Below are positions 11,088 through 22,557 of a stretch of 64,000 nucleotides of DNA, in pieces (the first letter of the stretch is position 1; every line of letters starts with the position of its first letter). The notes beneath the pieces are model-generated. The model was not told the DNA's origin and did no database searches. It saw only the letters and a list, made by a program, of their open reading frames with translations. Origin of the DNA: Taxillus chinensis (lineage: Eukaryota; Streptophyta; Magnoliopsida; Santalales; Loranthaceae); assembly GCA_023512835.1 (NCBI GenBank), contig JAKCVP010000011.1, forward strand, positions 124,001-188,000, read 5' to 3'. Position numbers and translations under genes: made by a program.

Positions 11088-13489
11088 TTAGGATTGACCG
11101 GGCATCTCAACGCTGTCGTTACTCATGTTGAAGGCACTGGGATCAAAGTCAAACTGCGTCATTTCGTTGTCCATGTGTAGAAACGCGTCAAAGTCGAATC
11201 CGTCCAGAACTTCGTTGTTAGGTTGTTCGGGGTTGGGAAAGCCAAACATTTCCATCTCGTTGTTCTGTACACTTGTAAGTAACAAGTCGACTGACACTAG
11301 GGAAAGGGCTTCGTCTTACGCTCGAAGGATCAATGTTTCCAAATGGCGCCTGCGCATTGTTGTCTTGAGTGCCTTCGCCTCCGGTGGAAGCTGGTGGGGG
11401 ACCGCCCGTGGACTGGTTGTTCTGCGGCGTGGGTGCTTGACCTGTTGGACCTATTGCTTCGTTAGACACGTTCGCTCCGTCCGCACGCTGAGAATCACGG
11501 TTCAGAGCCGCTCTCTTGCTATTGGGTTTCGCACCTGTTGCATTCGGTCCTTTCTTGGGGGCCTTCTTCGTGTCAGTTAGCACTCTGTAGCTCGGACGTG
11601 ACAAGTAAAGACAGTCGACACTCACCTTTTTGTCATCCTTGGCGGCTTTGCCCTTCTTGGGGTTGGCCTTATTCGATTGCGAGGGTGTGGGGGGAGCCGT
11701 CTGGTTCTGTGATGGTGATGATGGCTGCGTACGGCCTTGATTGTTGCCAGCCGGGGCAGACGGTGGCGGCATCTGACCGCGCTGGCCATTGTCGCCCTGA
11801 CCTGGCGGTCCTTGTTGAGGTCCCCCGGGTCCCATCTGACCACCAGGCCCCATAGGTCCATTAGGAGGCCATTGGCCACTAGGCAGGCGACCTCCATTCT
11901 GCTGGCGCATCATATCCAATTGCTGCTGGGTTGGCTGGAAGCCTCCCGGCATGCCACCAGGGCGCATCATGCCGGCAGGGCCCATGTTACCTTCACCCAT
12001 CTTACCCATAAATTGCATACCGCCGTTCATTTGTTGAGCCGCAGCCATGTCGAAGCCTGGTGCAGGAGAATTTCGATTAGGCATCTCACCGCCGCCTGGC
12101 ATGGGAGAAGCTGAATTCAAATGTTAGCCTTTGACTGTATCAATCTGCAGAAGGGAGTCCTTACTTGGGTTGCCATTGAAGCCCGCTTGGCTCATCATGC
12201 TCTGGGCGTTGCCAGCAGCGCCTTGTTGGCCACCACTGCTGTTGTTGACAATCTCTTGCTCTTGTCGGGCCATGAGCAAGCGCTTCTTGTTCTGCTGCTC
12301 GAGGAGCATCAGCTGCATCTGGTAATCGGCCAAGGCGCCACCTTGCTGGTTGTTGCTACCACCGCCCATCCCACGTGCCATCTGACCACCTGGTCCGTTT
12401 TGAAACATTTCGTTGCCCATGCTCATCTGGCTGTCTGGGCCACCAAGAACTGGAGAGCCCTGCGGAACCTGTCCCGGGGTGGCCATTCCTTGGTTGGGCT
12501 TCATGCCACCTAAGAACGCATTAGTGCGCTGTGCATGATAAGAGGGAAAGGCAGGATACCAACCCGTCATCATGGCGCCATTTGGCATCTGTCCTGGCAT
12601 TCCAGGGCGTTGCATCTGCTGGTTGGCCATGCCGGGAGGGCCATTGTCCATCCTCTGGCGCTTGGGAGAAGGAGCATTGTCACCTCCAGACATTGGTGAT
12701 CCTGCACGCTGGCCTTCGGGTCCGCCTTCAGGTCCTGCCCCTGGTTGACTCATCCGAGCGCCGGGCTGCATGTTTGGGGGACTATACCATACATAATTAG
12801 TAGGGTTCAGGCAAGAACGCTTGAGTGGATTGTCTAACCGTTGGTTGGCCATTGCGACGCGACGCATCTGATCTGGATGTTGACCTGACATTGCACCATT
12901 TGGCATATTGGGGTTCATCGCATTATTGCGCGCCATCATACCGAACTGACCCACGCCCATAGGCTGGCCGTTCATCATGCCACTTTGCATCATGTTCTGG
13001 TGCTGTGCGCTTCGGTTTCGAGCAGCAGTCTACGAAGGGCATGTTAGCAAGGTTGCATGAGATGTTGGGGGGAGCTGTTTCTCTCGGGATTACCTGGTTC
13101 ATTTGAAAGTACTGTGCTGCAGGACCCGATTTGTTGCCTTTTGTGCGCGATGCAGACCACATATCCCAAAATATTGACCACCAGTCGTCCAGAAAGGGGC
13201 TGTCTGGCAGTTGCTCTTGTGTCGCGGGTCGCGGTAGTTGGTCGAGTTTGCGTTGTAGTTCATCTTTTGAGTCTTCGTCAACACCGTTGGGCTCAGCCTT
13301 GCGCTGGGTCGTTTGAACTTTGAGGCTGCTGTTGAGTATCGCACTGGCCAGTTCGAATTCTCGCTTCTTGATGAAATAGTCGTATATGAAGGTGGGTAGC
13401 AAGGAGGCTGGGTTCTGCTGCGACAGGTTGGCCTGGACACCACTGAGGTTCATGCCGTCGCCGCGCATGCCTGGCGGGTTTCCAGCCAT
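11088..13489 (-). CDS. SOM1: LisH-domain transcriptional regulator, Som1/SomA/Flo8 family
   Basis: Reconstructed as seven exons, 685 aa: 13094-13489, 12839-13029, 12564-12781, 12165-12509, 11626-12110, 11320-11565, 11088-11264. All phases agree. A LisH motif lies at about residues 29-57 (LLPTFIYDYFIKKREFELAS), followed by a conserved block (LDDWWSIFWDMWSA). The rest is Met/Gln/Gly/Pro-rich with NSDQ-like low complexity, and the tail is acidic and aromatic (DGFDFDAFLHMDNEMTQFDF), like an activation domain. Fungal Som1/SomA/Flo8 proteins act downstream of cAMP-PKA in adhesion, morphogenesis and conidiation. The ATG at 13489 was chosen because the frame continues upstream without another ATG; a longer N-terminus via an upstream exon is possible. 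Three introns are 3n long and stop-free (see findings). Confidence 0.88.
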
Positions 13490-14992
13490 GGCTGCTTCGA
13501 ATGCGATGAGCGCAGGAATCGAATCAGTCACGGGAGGATGATGAGAGGATTGGCGCGTAGGGATGCTGCGCGGTCGCGGTCGCGCCTAGATGACAAGACT
13601 GGCGGATGATGACTTGGCAGCGTCTTGCGCAAAAACAGCCGTTGAATGGTGCCGGGAAGTATATTTGGAATTTGGAAGGACGTCGAAAATAGACAGGGTG
13701 CACACGGGACGCGCGTTTGGACGAGTTTGATGTACAGTGGTGGTGGTGTAGTGTCAAAGCGTTGGAAGCAACAGCTCTGACGGAGGCTAGAGGGGGCTGG
13801 ATGGTTGGAGCACGGTGTAGCGCGGGTTTTTGGCCCGGGCCGTCGCGAGGTGAGGGTATGTTTGGTGATGCTCTGGACTACAGCGAGAGGAGTGGGTTGA
13901 TGCGACGGAAGAATGACGATGAAAAGAGTAAAGGGGGAGGAGATGCCGATAGTGACGGGATGCAAGCTGTGTCTGCGGATGTGGAGTTGAGCAGCGCCAA
14001 GGCCAGCAGCACCTGGCGAGCGCGACTTGGCCTGGGGGAGGAATCCGAGCCGGGCGTTCAAAATGATGCGAAGCGAGGCGTGGCACACACAAGGAATGAG
14101 GATTGGGGATGCGCAAGGTGAAGTGCGGTGGGGATGAGAAGGGTGGGAAGAGAGTAGGGGAGAGTCGCAGGCGTGATGTTGGAGGCCACTCCCAAAGACT
14201 CGGCAGGCCTCAGGCGCACTCATTGGTCGAGCTGCTCAGTGTTCCACAGTCACGCTATCCACGAAGTCTGCCTTCCCCCACGCTGGACAGGACGCTGAAG
14301 CCCAAAGGTGCTCGGCCGGAGACGCGCCGTGGACGAGTCTGATCATCATGCCACTGCTGCTGCCAGCCGATCACGTCGTCCGGCGTCTGCTTGCTCTGCC
14401 CCAACAGTGCCGGCCATGGCGGGGACTTCAGTCGGTAGGATGGTAGGTAGGTCGCCCCCATGATGATCTTCAAATTTGGCAACACTGGGGGCCAGTCATT
14501 TCCCGAGCATGGATCTGCTATTCAGGATTTTCTATCATGTTTGTAACGTACAGGCAGTCTCAGCAGCCTCCCTGGGCCTCGCTGGGGGGCGCGCCTCGGA
14601 GCTGCAAGCAGGAAGCGTTCTGTCAGTACTAGCCAGCAGTCATGGGCGGGCCCGTTCCTGAGCTTGTCTCACATGTAGATCATTCACTTCCGCCCACCTA
14701 CCTCCCACGACCACCCGCCGAATCCGCCGCCTTCTGAAGCATTTGCGCCGCATCTGGCTGCATCTTGCCTTTTCTTTCAAGGATGAGCTTCATCCCAGGC
14801 CAAGGGATATCCGCGCTGTCATTTCAGCCGGCTCCAGACAAACCCCGCTGCTCTGGTTGGAAGATTGCCTGCCGCCGTGTTCTCTCGTGCTTCTGCAGCT
14901 GACCAGAGCTACAGCGCCGTGCAACTTGGGCTCCACGCTCAACGCCAGCCCGTCCAGCCAGATGTGCTACTTGCCCATTGTGCGCTGTCTCA
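13490..14992. other. Long upstream region of the Som1-type gene
   Basis: About 1.5 kb between the Som1-type start and the Bet3 stop. A long leader and promoter are expected for a developmental regulator. A GTAGG repeat lies at 14441-14451. The frames that stay open here have no recognisable domain. Confidence 0.5.
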
Positions 14993-15760
14993 CTACTCGT
15001 CGTCTGGTGGCATCTCGTCCTCTAGATATCGCACCAGCGACACTCGCATCTCCGTGCTATCGTGGCCACGTAGAGTGTCGCTGATAAATTGTGCTTCAAC
15101 TTGGATCTGCATCTGTTGCATGTGTCAGCTCTGTTTCAGGCAGGCTATCTCTGTGCGCACCATCGAGACTCCTCAGTAGGAATCAATTGGTGGGCATCCT
15201 GGTCATTGCAACTCCCCTTCTGCCAACTTACCATTTCGAGCGCTCCTCGTAAAACGCCACAAAGCATGTTCGAGAACCAGAGCTCCTCTTGTGCGCGGCC
15301 ATCATCCGGAATCTCCACGAAATCAGCGAGGGGGTTCTCTTCAAAGACGAGGGAGAACGTCTTCCCTTCATTAGCCCAGTTGGTGACCGTCGGCGTAATG
15401 TTTAGAAACATTTTGAATCCAATCTAGACGCAGTCAGCCAAGGCAATGAGAAAGGCGGCAACTCAGCATACTCGTGATATCGCCTCGGCTGTCTCTCTGA
15501 AGTTTGAACATTTGCCCGTGTTTGATTTGGCTAGAAAGTCTTCGATCAAGCGAACGCCGATGTTGTAGCCCATCTTGTCCAGCTGCTTGTTGACCTCCGC
15601 GTAGTTGAATTCAAAGTCACGGCAGAGCTGAGCGACTACGGTGCCGTAGGTCAATGTAACCAGTTCTGCATTCACCTTGTCAACGCGGGTCCTTGATAAC
15701 GTTAGCTGAAGCTGGGGGTCCAGGGGAGTGGGTACATCCTACTTCCAGATACTGCGACAT
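14993..15760 (-). CDS. BET3: TRAPP complex subunit Bet3 (TRAPPC3)
   Basis: Four exons give 179 aa: 15753-15760, 15472-15691, 15232-15423, 14993-15112. The core is unmistakable Bet3: [82 protein letters not shown], and the C-terminus [21 protein letters not shown] holds the conserved cysteine that is palmitoylated in the human protein. Bet3 is a core subunit of the TRAPP complexes that tether vesicles and activate Rab Ypt1 at the Golgi. The 8-nt first exon is my inference: a donor GTATCT after ATGTCGCA and a CTAAC...AAG acceptor restore frame to yield MSQTRVDKV. Its length matches the family (about 180-195 aa). Confidence 0.9.
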
Positions 15761-16360
15761 CGTTAGCAGCCATTACTGCTGGCTTCTTCGAACGCCTGAT
15801 ACTCACTCTTCCCCAACCCGACCCATGCGGGCTGCAGCCGCATTCTGGTTACTCATCCTTGACTATTCGTTCGCTCGACGGATTGAATGTTCGCAACACG
15901 TGCAACTTGCGGTAGATGAAAGCCAGTCTCAAGCAGACAGGCCGTTGCGGCGTTTGCCTTCCTGCGCAGTCGAAGATCTCTCTGTCGAGTTTGGGCTCTG
16001 TGTGTTAGCTATTGAAGTGTTATCTTGCGTGAGATGCTGGCCGGAGACCACGGGGTGAATGTGTGAGACAGTGGTTGCGGTGGTGAGGGTAGACTAGTGG
16101 GCGCGCGGGTGCCACTGCCAGCACGTTCGGGCAGGTATCCAAATGCCCGGCTGCCATGTACACGTTCAGCGACCCATATTTCACGACAGTAACAACACCC
16201 CAAACGCGCGTCACTTTGCAAATTGAGATAATCGCAAGCCCGAAACGCCGACGAAGCCCTGAGGCCCTGCCCAAACACCACCAAAGACCTCGAAGTCACT
16301 TCCGACTCACAACTGGCGCGCACGCGCTGCCAAACCCCATGTGCCTCCGAATTTAAGAAG
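15761..16360. promoter_or_regulatory. Divergent promoter region, BET3 / U5-40K
   Basis: Six hundred bases separate two divergently transcribed housekeeping genes and must contain both promoters. No TATA box or other defined motif can be named with confidence. Confidence 0.5.
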
Positions 16361-17809
16361 ATGATGTCTGCGTCAAAGAGACCGGCGTCTGACGCTTTAG
16401 CGTCCAACCAGCTGGTCAAGAAGCAAAAACACGATGACGAAGCCTCAAGTTCAGCTCTGACAATACCGCACGGCTCGCTCACGGTAAGTAGTCACCCATA
16501 TAATCAAGACATTGCGCCAGTGCCTCCCAGCAATGCTAAACAAAGCTCCAAGGTCCAAGCCGGCTGATGAGATGTCGAACAGGGACCTTCGAGCGGATTA
16601 CCAGAGACAATCAGTCTAAGCGGTATGCACTGTCATGCACTGTATACGTCTCCACAGGAACTAAACAAGGTTGATTCTAGGCCATTCTGACGCCGTCTAT
16701 GCCGCACGATTTGATCCTGCAAACAACACTATCGCATCAGCAGGTGCCGACCGTAAAATATGTATGTCATGTCCCGCACAGGACAACAGCGCAGCAAGGT
16801 TGACAAAGCCGCACAGTTCTTTGGAATTGGAATGCGACAGCACAGACTCGAGAAAATTATGGAGTCCTAGAGGGCCATAAAGGAGCAATCCTCGATCTTG
16901 GATGGTCTCGCGATGGCAGAACGCTATTCACAGCCTCAGCAGATTCCATGCTCGCCAGCTGGGACTCGGAGACCGGACAGCGTTATCGTCGTCACATAGG
17001 CCACGAAGATGTGATCAACGCTTTGGACCTGACCAAACGAGGCGGGGAGATCATTTTCAGCGGTAGCGATGATGGGACCATTGGAGTGAGTCGAGCGACA
17101 CAGTTCAGCCAGGCAGCGAGCTTACAAGATGCAGATCTGGGATCCTAGGAAGAAGACGGCAATTGACTATATTGTGACGCAATTCCCAGTCACCGCGTTG
17201 ACGGTAGCAGACGCAGGACACGAGCTCTTCACAGGTAGTCTAGATGAGGACATCAAGGTCTGGGACATTCGCATGAAGGAGGTGGTGTACAAGCTGGGCG
17301 GTAGCAACGGCCACCGAGACGCGATCACGTCGCTTGCCATATCACCAGATGGGCAGAGTCTCCTGTCATATTCGGCAGACAATACCGCGAAAACTTGGAA
17401 CATCCAACCATTTGCGCCCAGCAACCGGCACACAAAGACGTTCGACGGAGCATTCATCGGTGTCGATAAGAACCTGCAGCGAGCGAGCTGGGACGCAAAG
17501 GGCGAGAAGATTGCAGCTGGCAGCGGCGACGGGACCGTGGTTGTATGGGAGTCGCGGACAGGCAAGATGCTGAACCGACTCCCAGGTCATAGTGGGAACG
17601 TGAACGACGTGCGTTTTGCGCCCGACAGTCAGTCGACGAGTAAGTCATCACCTGCACTCCTTCTTGGTGCGTTGAGTGCAAGCCGGCGTCAAGATATTTA
17701 TTGCCCGAGCTGCATTGGCTTTGAGCAAAACCGGCTAACGTTCACCACCCTCGCAGTCCTGAGCGCCTCGAGCGATGCCCAAGTCCTTCTGGGAGGCCTG
17801 AGTAGTTGA
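16361..17809 (+). CDS. SNRNP40: U5 snRNP 40-kDa WD40 protein (SNRNP40/Cwf17)
   Basis: Six exons give 356 aa: 16361-16483, 16583-16622, 16681-16761, 16817-17085, 17135-17639, 17757-17809; all phases close. Seven WD40 repeats are visible, starting at GHSDAVYAARFD and ending ILSASSDAQVLLGG. Diagnostic stretches shared with human U5-40K include LFTASADSMLASWDSETGQR, FSGSDDGTIGIWDPRKKTAI, GSLDEDIKVWDIR and NTAKTWNIQPFAP. The protein is a Prp8-binding propeller in the U5 snRNP and activated spliceosome. The N-terminus is a basic, disordered 40-residue tail with a possible nuclear signal (KRP, KKQK). Reading past intron 4 unspliced would destroy repeat 3. Either of the two adjacent ATGs at 16361 could start it. 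Confidence 0.93.
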
Positions 17810-18419
17810 AACGCGGAGGGACCGCAAGATAGGAACTCGAATGTGTAGTGCCACGAGCAGAGGACACGAAACGACAGCAGCCGCGTCGCGGTGAGAGGCC
17901 ACAAAGACGGTCGACGTTGGAGCTGAAACAAAGCAGCTCCGTATCGAACTAGCGAGGCTTAACGGATCAACGACAGCCAGCCGTCTCCTGCACATCCTCC
18001 TGCACCACGCAAAGGACAGGCATAAGACGGCTGGCTTTTCTCCACTTGATTGCATGCCTCCATCTTACTTACACTGCTCCCGCCTCGCTGTTGTCTGTTG
18101 CTGACGCCTTGAAACAGTGACCTTGGTGCGCTCGATACCTTTGTCGCACTTGTCATTCCTCACTCCCAGGCGTCAGGTCCTCCAACTCTCGAATAATAAT
18201 GTCTATTGGTGATTTAGCTGCTCACTTCGCGTCCATTCGCTGCCGTTGCTCCTTCTGCTTCTGACGCGGCAGCAACCACCCTGTTTCCTGCCTGGATCTG
18301 GTCGACGTGGACCCCGGGCTCCTCATCTTCCCTCGACTTCCACTCCCACGTCGCTGCTTCTTCCCAAACGCTGAACCTATACATGCAGCTCTGACTGTCG
18401 CCTCTCACTCGCCTTTTCA
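17810..18419. other. Intergenic, tandem genes
   Basis: Contains the 3' region of the U5-40K gene and the upstream region of the next gene. Pyrimidine-rich stretches at about 18310-18420 look like a leader. No gene recognised. Confidence 0.5.
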
Positions 18420-20238
18420 ATGCTTCCCTACGAGGTACCTCAACCCAACGCTGGGCTCACCGCTCAACCAGTCCATCAACACGCGCCTTCATGCATGCAA
18501 TCTCAGTCGCGGATAAGCTTGCGAGTCGACACCTCCCGGACCGCTATTGATAATACCGGAGCCATGTCGCCTCATCTTCGACAGCCACTGCCATCCGCGC
18601 AACGCTCTTCCTTTCGCTCATCAAATGGTGGAGCCGGGCCTGGCGTGTTCATCTCGCAGTCAGCCTCGCATGATCACAATATATATGGCACATTTCAGCA
18701 TGCAGACGAAGAAGCTGCATTGCCTTCCTACGGCCGCCATACAAACGGATCCGCTGCCAGCCCCTCGAGTGTTACTGGCCTTGTGATGCAGAGCGCCGAG
18801 CGCCGTCATGCTCGCGCATGGCGGAAGCGACCAGACGGTAGATTGCTAGATCAGTATGGCAGACCCATTGGGGGCAGGAAGCGTCCGGCCAGTCGATCCA
18901 CTATCGCGTGGCTGTGCTGTCTGTTTGGTGTACTGTTTGGCATTGTGCTGGTGACCTGTGAGTGTAGACGCCTCCTCTCTTCTGCTCTTGCGTACTAAGA
19001 CTGTAGACCTCACGCTTGCCTTCCGGCTACCAGAGCCACTCAGTCCCGGAGCCAATGCCGCATGCATTGTTCTTGCCATTATCCTGGGCGGCATCTTTCT
19101 TTACTTGCTATTCAAGTTTGCCATGCTTCCTGCTAGAGAGCGAAGTCGCTCTACGACTCCCACCAGCACTCGCTCCGTATCCATGAGCTCCTCTCCTTCT
19201 CGTGGTCTCCTATTATATATATCTTCGTCCCGCGGTCTAGGCCGCTCAGGATCAAGCTTGGGCAATCAACCCCATTCACACACCTCACGACCTTCCGCAC
19301 GACGGTCGAGAAGGCCCGGCCATCTTCGAGACCTGGCCATGCAGAACAACCAGATCTCCACTGGTCATCATCACCAAGACCCGAACAAGATCCCGGATGA
19401 CGATAGCGTATACTCACCTGTCACTCCAGTCCGAGTCCACGTCGTCAACGATGAACACGAGGATAAGCCATTGTCTCCAGCATTTGCCTCGCGGAATGAG
19501 CGTGCACAAGCCCAGCAACACCCGGCTTCACCTGTTGCAATGCCTGCAGTAATCACGGAGCATCCGCTGCCACCTCCCAATAATCAGACATCGCCCGTGG
19601 AACCCAGTCAAGAGAGCGCGAGTGCAACATGTCATCAGCGCGGACCGTCAGTAGAATCAGTCGAGCTGCCTGTTGTGCCACCTCCGGCGTATGGCCTATG
19701 GCGCTGTAGCGTGCGCGCTGATCCGGATCTGCTCCATTGGGTCCGCGTGAATCCTACAGACACGGCTCCTGCATCTGCTCCGGCGCAGACAACAATATTC
19801 GCACGCGACGCCATTCGTCCTATGACGGGCCTCCGTACACGCAACAGCTACGCAGGCGGCCAGAGCAGCGCAAACAGCTGCTCAAGACCGCCATCGTATA
19901 CGTTTGTCTCAATATCGCCGGCCGAGCCTGTGCCACCACCCGTCACTGCGCCTCTGCCCGACTTGAGCCCTGCGCCCGCCTCTGCCTCTGTCGCTCCACC
20001 AGAGATGCAACAACGACCCACCTCGCCCGCCTGGATCATCCCGTCGCCAAGTCACGATTTGCACCGCCCGCTTCATGGCCTGGGATGCCGTCGATCGATA
20101 TCTGGACTGCACGATCCCATCATAGCTGCTAATGATCAATTTGTGCTGGCGGAAAGCCCTCAGGTTCGGCTTGCTAGTCGGGATGGAGATTTGCAGGCGG
20201 TGACGAGGGAGATGCTGAGGCGTAGCTTGCAGCTTTAA
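18420..20238 (+). CDS. Unrecognised two-TM protein with disordered tail
   Basis: Two exons (18420-18957, 19007-20238; 49-nt intron with GTGAGT donor, TACTAAG branch and TGTAG acceptor) give 589 aa. I do not recognise the family. Two hydrophobic segments are visible: about 161-180 (AWLCCLFGVLFGIVLVTYL, which the intron interrupts) and about 197-219 (ACIVLAIILGGIFLYLLFKF). They are separated by a short loop of about 16 residues, so both termini probably face the same side. The N-terminal 160 residues are polar with a basic patch before TM1 (RRHARAWRKRPDGRL). The C-terminal 370 residues are Pro/Ser-rich, low-complexity and probably cytosolic. The first ATG in frame was chosen; the next is 18564. 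Confidence 0.7.
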
Positions 20239-20619
20239 CGGGCGCTTGCAGCCTCGCCTTCCCTGATATTGTTCTTGGCTACTCAAAAAGGAGACTACCC
20301 GACTACTGTCGTGTGTAGGGTTGGCGGGTTGGGAGGGAGGGCTGGCAGTTCGGCAGGACCAGAACGCCATGCAATAAATATTTCGTACTCTAGTTGATCG
20401 GGGACCTGTACGCTTGTGATTGAGAGCTGTGTTGTTGATGGCTGATTGGTTGGTAGGCGGCGATAGATATACCCATGTTTGATGTTGACGAGAAATGAAG
20501 GCATGTACGAGACATCTGCTCCCCTGTGGTATTCCCAGTCTTTGTACGCAATTGTGAAGAAAGAAGGGCGCTTTCTACATGCAAAGGCCTATCTAGGTAC
20601 AAAGTACGCTATCGGTACA
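20239..20619. other. Convergent 3' intergenic region
   Basis: About 380 nt between two converging genes. Short TTGGT/TAGG sequence occurs, including CTAGGTAC near 20592-20600, but no perfect palindrome. No gene seen. Confidence 0.5.
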
Positions 20620-22557
20620 CTACTGACCAAGTCCACGAACCCACCACAACTCTCGCTCCGCACTCTCCAATGCGCGTCTCATGCCTTCATTGTACCTCCT
20701 TCGCTTCTCCCTCTCTTCTTCATCAGGTACATAGCTGGCCTCATGTACCGTGCGACCATCATCCGCCCCATCAATAGACAAGACATCACCCCTTCCCCAA
20801 CCAAGCACGCCAATCCGCCCACTATCCGTCTGAAGCAGAACATTGTCCGTGCCCACGCCCGCACGATCCGCCGAGCAAAGCATAGGCACAAGTCGAACCG
20901 CAACATCCGCTCCACCTTCAACTTCCCCACTTCCCTCTCCGTGTCCCGGTCCCTGTTCCGAGCCATCGCTCTCGCCGCTGCGCGAAGGCGAGGATCCAAC
21001 TCCGCTGTCTACGGGGCTAGCCTGTCTTCTTCTACGCCCGGCCTCGTACGACCAGCTCTTCTCATCTAGCTCGGCGAGATTGGCGAATCGCACTGGCGTG
21101 CAGGCGTCGCGTTCTAGCCATTTTAAATTTCCGTCTCCGTCCGACACAAGGATGCGAGAGCCGTGGGGCGTACAGTGTAGTAATCTCGATCGAGAGGCGG
21201 ATTGGCGGTTCTTGTAAGCTGTGGGCGTGCCTGCGGTGGGTCTGGTCGACGATGCCAGCGTACTGGTCGATGGTGGGAACGAGGATGAGAGTAAGCCTGT
21301 CGCCGCGGAGGATGATGGATAGAGAGGGTATGTTTCCAGGCTGCCTTTACCCTTGTACGCGCCTGCCGCTACTAGTGTCCTTCCCTCTTCTGCAGAGGGG
21401 ATATACTCGCTCATTGACTGTGGCGGTGCGAACGGCTTCGGAAGCTGAGCAAGAGATGAAAGGCGGGCTCCGCTGTGGATAGTAGACTTGATGCGTGGCC
21501 AGAAGCGGCGGTCGTAGTTTAGGAGCGAGGTGAAGCGACCAGCTACCCACAATGCATTTGGATCTGTGTGAAGAAGGGAGAGCGGACCTGGCTGAGAGAG
21601 GTATATCGGCTGCGTACGATTCGCGCCTGCTATCAACTCTGCTGAGACTGCTGGAGAGGGGAGGCGTGGATCGTGCTGGTGCAGGGTATTGAGCGTGCCT
21701 ATTGTCAGTGAGACTGTTGGCTCCGCTGCGGAGAGCGCTGAAATAGCAGACGGGAAAGCATGCGACGCTTTGATTTGGAGGGTGGAGAGATCTATGGTTG
21801 TGAGGATATTGCTGGTGGCTATGTAGGCTTCATTTGACCAGGAATCGACGCTAACGTTCTCGATAGCACCTGTCTCTTCTTTGGCGTTGAAAGGAATGTG
21901 GACGAGACCTCGTTTCGTTCGCGATAGGATATTTCCCGCTCGTGGCTGGGATGGTGATGGGCGGAGGCTCCACAGACAGATTGAACCATCGTCCAAGGGA
22001 GCTACTATGCGCGAAGCATTACCTGTGTCGTTAAACAAAGCACCCATGCCTAGTGCCTCACGTGTCTGTGTCGAGTCGCCTGTGCCATCCTTGGGAGTCT
22101 CGAGCCATGAGAGGCTCATTGATCCGTGGCGTTGTATATACTCCTCATACCAGTTGATGGTCTCGCCGGGACCAGTCGGATCCCATGCCGCATATGCTCT
22201 TACTTGCCTGTGTCTGCGTTCACGTGCGAGCTTCGCCTGAGCAACTGAAGGCGGAGCCGCATTGTTGTGTTGGGTTTGAGTAGAATCAAGAGATCTCAAT
22301 GGGCCATGGACATTCTGAAGTGCTCTTCGCAAGTCCGACAAAGCGCCCTCGTCTGATAGCAGCTCCTGTCTGCGTCTGTTGGCCTCTGCGCGGGAGTGCT
22401 CAAAGCACATCAGCTTCCACTTGTTTGCATCTCGGCCTAGGCGACATAGTCTCTTTGAGGCCTGCTGAAGTAAGAGAAGATCGATAGGCTCGAGATAGTC
22501 CAGAATCTGGAGGATGAGCTCGTCTGGAAGATAGTGAGCGCTCTGCCCGTCTATCAT
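20620..22557 (-). CDS. F-box domain protein
   Basis: Single-exon, 645-aa protein. The F-box lies at about residues 8-50 (LPDELILQILDYLEPIDLLL, then QQASKRLCRLGRD and W-K). F-box proteins bind Skp1 and bring substrates to SCF ubiquitin ligases. Downstream, the sequence has weak beta-propeller character (IVAPLDDGSICLWSLRPS, LLHCTPHGSRILVSDGDGNL), so a degenerate WD40 domain is plausible but cannot be counted. A low-complexity Ser/Gly/Glu stretch (about 540-570) precedes a charged C-terminal helix. The ATG at 22555-22557 is the first in frame; upstream codons lack ATG. Substrate unknown. Confidence 0.82.
   Translation of the reverse strand: MIDGQSAHYLPDELILQILDYLEPIDLLLLQQASKRLCRLGRDANKWKLMCFEHSRAEANRRRQELLSDEGALSDLRRALQNVHGPLRSLDSTQTQHNNAAPPSVAQAKLARERRHRQVRAYAAWDPTGPGETINWYEEYIQRHGSMSLSWLETPKDGTGDSTQTREALGMGALFNDTGNASRIVAPLDDGSICLWSLRPSPSQPRAGNILSRTKRGLVHIPFNAKEETGAIENVSVDSWSNEAYIATSNILTTIDLSTLQIKASHAFPSAISALSAAEPTVSLTIGTLNTLHQHDPRLPSPAVSAELIAGANRTQPIYLSQPGPLSLLHTDPNALWVAGRFTSLLNYDRRFWPRIKSTIHSGARLSSLAQLPKPFAPPQSMSEYIPSAEEGRTLVAAGAYKGKGSLETYPLYPSSSAATGLLSSSFPPSTSTLASSTRPTAGTPTAYKNRQSASRSRLLHCTPHGSRILVSDGDGNLKWLERDACTPVRFANLAELDEKSWSYEAGRRRRQASPVDSGVGSSPSRSGESDGSEQGPGHGEGSGEVEGGADVAVRLVPMLCSADRAGVGTDNVLLQTDSGRIGVLGWGRGDVLSIDGADDGRTVHEASYVPDEEEREKRRRYNEGMRRALESAERELWWVRGLGQ

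Noticed and set aside
20479..21069. 196-residue + strand frame overlapping the F-box gene
   Set aside because: Antisense to the 3' half of a well supported coding region; Arg/Ser-rich without domain.
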